Assembly (NCBI RefSeq): GCF_002086115.1
Contig: NZ_MVHJ01000045.1
Location: 1 to 32,104 of the forward strand
Reading direction: 5' to 3'
Length of the DNA stretch: 32,104 nt
Source of the DNA: Mycolicibacterium bacteremicum
GTDB taxonomy: Bacteria; Actinomycetota; Actinomycetes; Mycobacteriales; Mycobacteriaceae
A program made the translations under genes and the position numbers. The notes under the pieces are model-generated. The model searched no databases and was not told the DNA's origin. It saw only the letters and a program-made list of their open reading frames with translations. Every line of letters begins with the position of its first letter. Position 1 is the first letter of the stretch. This document shows, piece after piece, positions 30,755-32,104 of this stretch.

Positions 30755-31264
30755 TCAGCGTTGGGAGTCACGCGCGCTGGGATTGCGCGCAATGGTCGGG
30801 ATCTCTCCGGTCAGCAGCAACGCGCGGAATCGGTAGAGCGCCTTGTACAGCAGTGGCCCGGTCAGCACACCGGGCGCCGGCGCGCTGATCCGCCCGATCA
30901 CCTCGGTGCCCATGGCCTGCGGTGCCTCCCGCAGCGCGACGACGAGCTCCAGGCTGCTGTCGGGTTTGACGTCGGTGTACTTCACCCCGTCGCCGTCGGC
31001 AGTGACGACGCATTCCCACGAGGGGTCGTCGTCGGCGTCGCGGCCGGGAAACGTCCAGCGCAGCCGGTTCGGTCCGATGCTCGCGACCTCGGCGATCTCG
31101 CCGAAGACCGTTGACAGCGCCACCGGGTCGGACAGCGCGGCGACCACCGCGTCGCGCGGCCGGCCGATCGTGACCGCCTGCACCGTGGATTTGTGACCGG
31201 CCGAGCCGGCGACCTTCTCGACCAGCTGCCGAGCCTGCTCCTTCGCGTTCTCCAGCAGTGCCAT
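30755..31264 (-). CDS. SRPBCC-family (polyketide cyclase-like) protein
   Basis: 169 residues. An N-terminal amphipathic helix (MALLENAKEQARQLVEKVAG) is followed by a START/SRPBCC-like helix-grip fold: VQAVTIGRPRDAVVAALSDP, LRWTFPG, WECVVTADG and VALREAPQAMGTEV. Such proteins bind hydrophobic ligands; the ligand is unknown. The frame continues to 31561, but ATG 31264 is preferred: AAGGAG lies just upstream and the family-like sequence starts there. First gene of the pair with the dehydrogenase, divergent from the RipC-like gene. Confidence 0.8.
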   Translation of the reverse strand: MALLENAKEQARQLVEKVAGSAGHKSTVQAVTIGRPRDAVVAALSDPVALSTVFGEIAEVASIGPNRLRWTFPGRDADDDPSWECVVTADGDGVKYTDVKPDSSLELVVALREAPQAMGTEVIGRISAPAPGVLTGPLLYKALYRFRALLLTGEIPTIARNPSARDSQR

Positions 31265-31349
31265 GACGCTCCTTCGGTGGGGATGCCGCGGGCTACCCGA
31301 GGGGCCGTGCAGCGAAACGGGTGGATCCCGACCGGGTGACCTGGCCGGG

Positions 31350-31378
31350 TGGACATCGCAGGTGTCAGTTCGTAGCCT
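31350..31378 (+). promoter_or_regulatory. Promoter of the RipC-like gene
   Basis: TGGACA (31350-31355) and TAGCCT (31373-31378) are separated by 17 bases, a good SigA-type pair. Transcription would start near 31385, giving a leader of about 46 bases before GTG 31431. Confidence 0.55.
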
Positions 31379-31430
31379 GTCCCGGGACGTAGACAGCTGG
31401 ACCAGGACCGGTCCGTGCAACGTGAGGACC

Positions 31431-32104
31431 GTGACAATCCGTATGACCCGGGTGCGCCAGACAGTGCGGCGAACGGTGTCCGGAACGGCGGCCGCAGCGT
31501 TGGTGCTGGCGGTGTCGATGGGAGTCGTGAGCGCCGACCCCGCAGCCGATGCGCTGGCCAAACTCGAAGAACTGTCCAGTCAGGCGCTGCAGAGCCGGGA
31601 GGCCGTCACCGCCGCGCAGCGCGCCGTCGACGCCAGATTGGCCGAGCAGACCGCCGCCGACGCCCGGCAACGCGCCGACGCCGAGGTGCTGGCCGCCGCC
31701 AATGCCCAGCTCGCGCCCTTCCAGGCCGCCGCCGACCGGGTGGCCGCGATGACCTACATGAGCGGACGCACCGGTCAGTTGCAGTCGGTGCTCACCGCCG
31801 GGTCACCGCAGCAGCTGATCGACAACCTGTCCCTGCAGCGGGCGGTCGCCGCCCAGTCCGCCGACAAGGTGGCCGCGCTGCGGGCCGCCCGCGAACTCGC
31901 CGCCGGCGCGGCCCAGGCGTCCGAGAAGTCCGCCGTGGGGGCGCGCGCCGCCGCCGAGCAGGCCGCCGCCGTCAAGGCCGAGTTGCAGAGCAAGCTGACC
32001 GAGCTGCTGCGCCAGATGGCGGCCGCCGAGGCCCAGTACGCCGCGTTGACGCCGCAGCAGCAGGCCATCGTCGACAATGCACCCCCGCCGCCGCAGGCCC
32101 CGCC
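31431..32104 (+). CDS. RipC-like NlpC/P60 cell-wall hydrolase, N-terminal part (3' end missing)
   Basis: 224 codons before the window ends. An N-terminal signal peptide (TVSGTAAAALVLAVSMGVVSA, ending SA-DP) is followed by a long Ala-, Gln- and Glu-rich coiled coil: DALAKLEELSSQALQSREAV, TYMSGRTGQLQSVLTAGSPQ, then LSLQRAVAAQSADKVAALRA. This pattern matches the helical inhibitory domain of mycobacterial RipC (Rv2190c). The NlpC/P60 catalytic domain would lie beyond 32104, so activity is inferred. GTG 31431 follows GTGAGGACC; an ATG at 31443 is an alternative. The segment ends in a Pro-rich stretch. Confidence 0.75.
   Translation, partial: MTIRMTRVRQTVRRTVSGTAAAALVLAVSMGVVSADPAADALAKLEELSSQALQSREAVTAAQRAVDARLAEQTAADARQRADAEVLAAANAQLAPFQAAADRVAAMTYMSGRTGQLQSVLTAGSPQQLIDNLSLQRAVAAQSADKVAALRAARELAAGAAQASEKSAVGARAAAEQAAAVKAELQSKLTELLRQMAAAEAQYAALTPQQQAIVDNAPPPPQAP

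Overview
The window is high-GC DNA (roughly two thirds G+C, GTG starts common, third codon positions mostly G/C) from a mycobacterium, most likely an environmental rapid grower of the Mycolicibacterium type. The left part has the mycobacterial core order known from M. tuberculosis Rv0050-Rv0058: ponA1, a GT87-type membrane glycosyltransferase, rpsF, ssb, rpsR, rplI, dnaB. The species cannot be fixed from sequence alone.

Bases 1-8844 are this core block: cell-wall synthesis (PonA1 plus its overlapping membrane partner), ribosomal proteins S6, S18 (zinc-binding type) and L9 with single-strand binding protein, a strong hairpin terminator, a 410-base gap rich in DnaA-box-like TCCACA motifs, and the replicative helicase DnaB. 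DnaB is split by a 335-residue intein in its ATP-binding P-loop. The intein starts with Ala and has the Trp/Cys/Thr residues of a class 3 intein, plus a LAGLIDADG homing endonuclease.

Bases 8845-19000 are accessory. They hold a small unknown protein divergent from a PPOX-fold flavin/F420 enzyme; a DHA2-type drug exporter; a DUF1348 protein divergent from a TetR regulator, with two near-identical palindromic operators between them; an Nei2-type DNA glycosylase; a GlxA-type (DJ-1 plus AraC) regulator convergent with a quinone-oxidoreductase-like enzyme; a three-gene exported operon (beta-lactamase-fold lipoprotein, DUF4174 protein, CIA30 lipoprotein); and a Tat-exported glycoside hydrolase with a leaderless-type start.

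Bases 19000-24013 form a tightly coupled oxidation cluster: alpha/beta hydrolase, short-chain dehydrogenase, ferritin-like di-iron protein, Baeyer-Villiger-type flavin monooxygenase and a MerR regulator. It recalls, but is not the same as, the M. tuberculosis mymA operon. Bases 24014-29449 form a sugar uptake and phosphorylation operon like rhizobial frcBCAK: binding lipoprotein, permease, ATPase, PfkB kinase, P-loop kinase and LacI repressor. A run of three perfect palindromes upstream is the likely LacI operator. The PfkB gene carries a one-base frameshift in a C run.

Bases 29450-32104 hold an orphan coding tail, a zinc alcohol dehydrogenase cotranscribed with a SRPBCC protein, and, divergent from these, the 5' part of a RipC-like NlpC/P60 cell-wall hydrolase gene that runs off the window. 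No rRNA, tRNA, CRISPR array or insertion sequence was seen.
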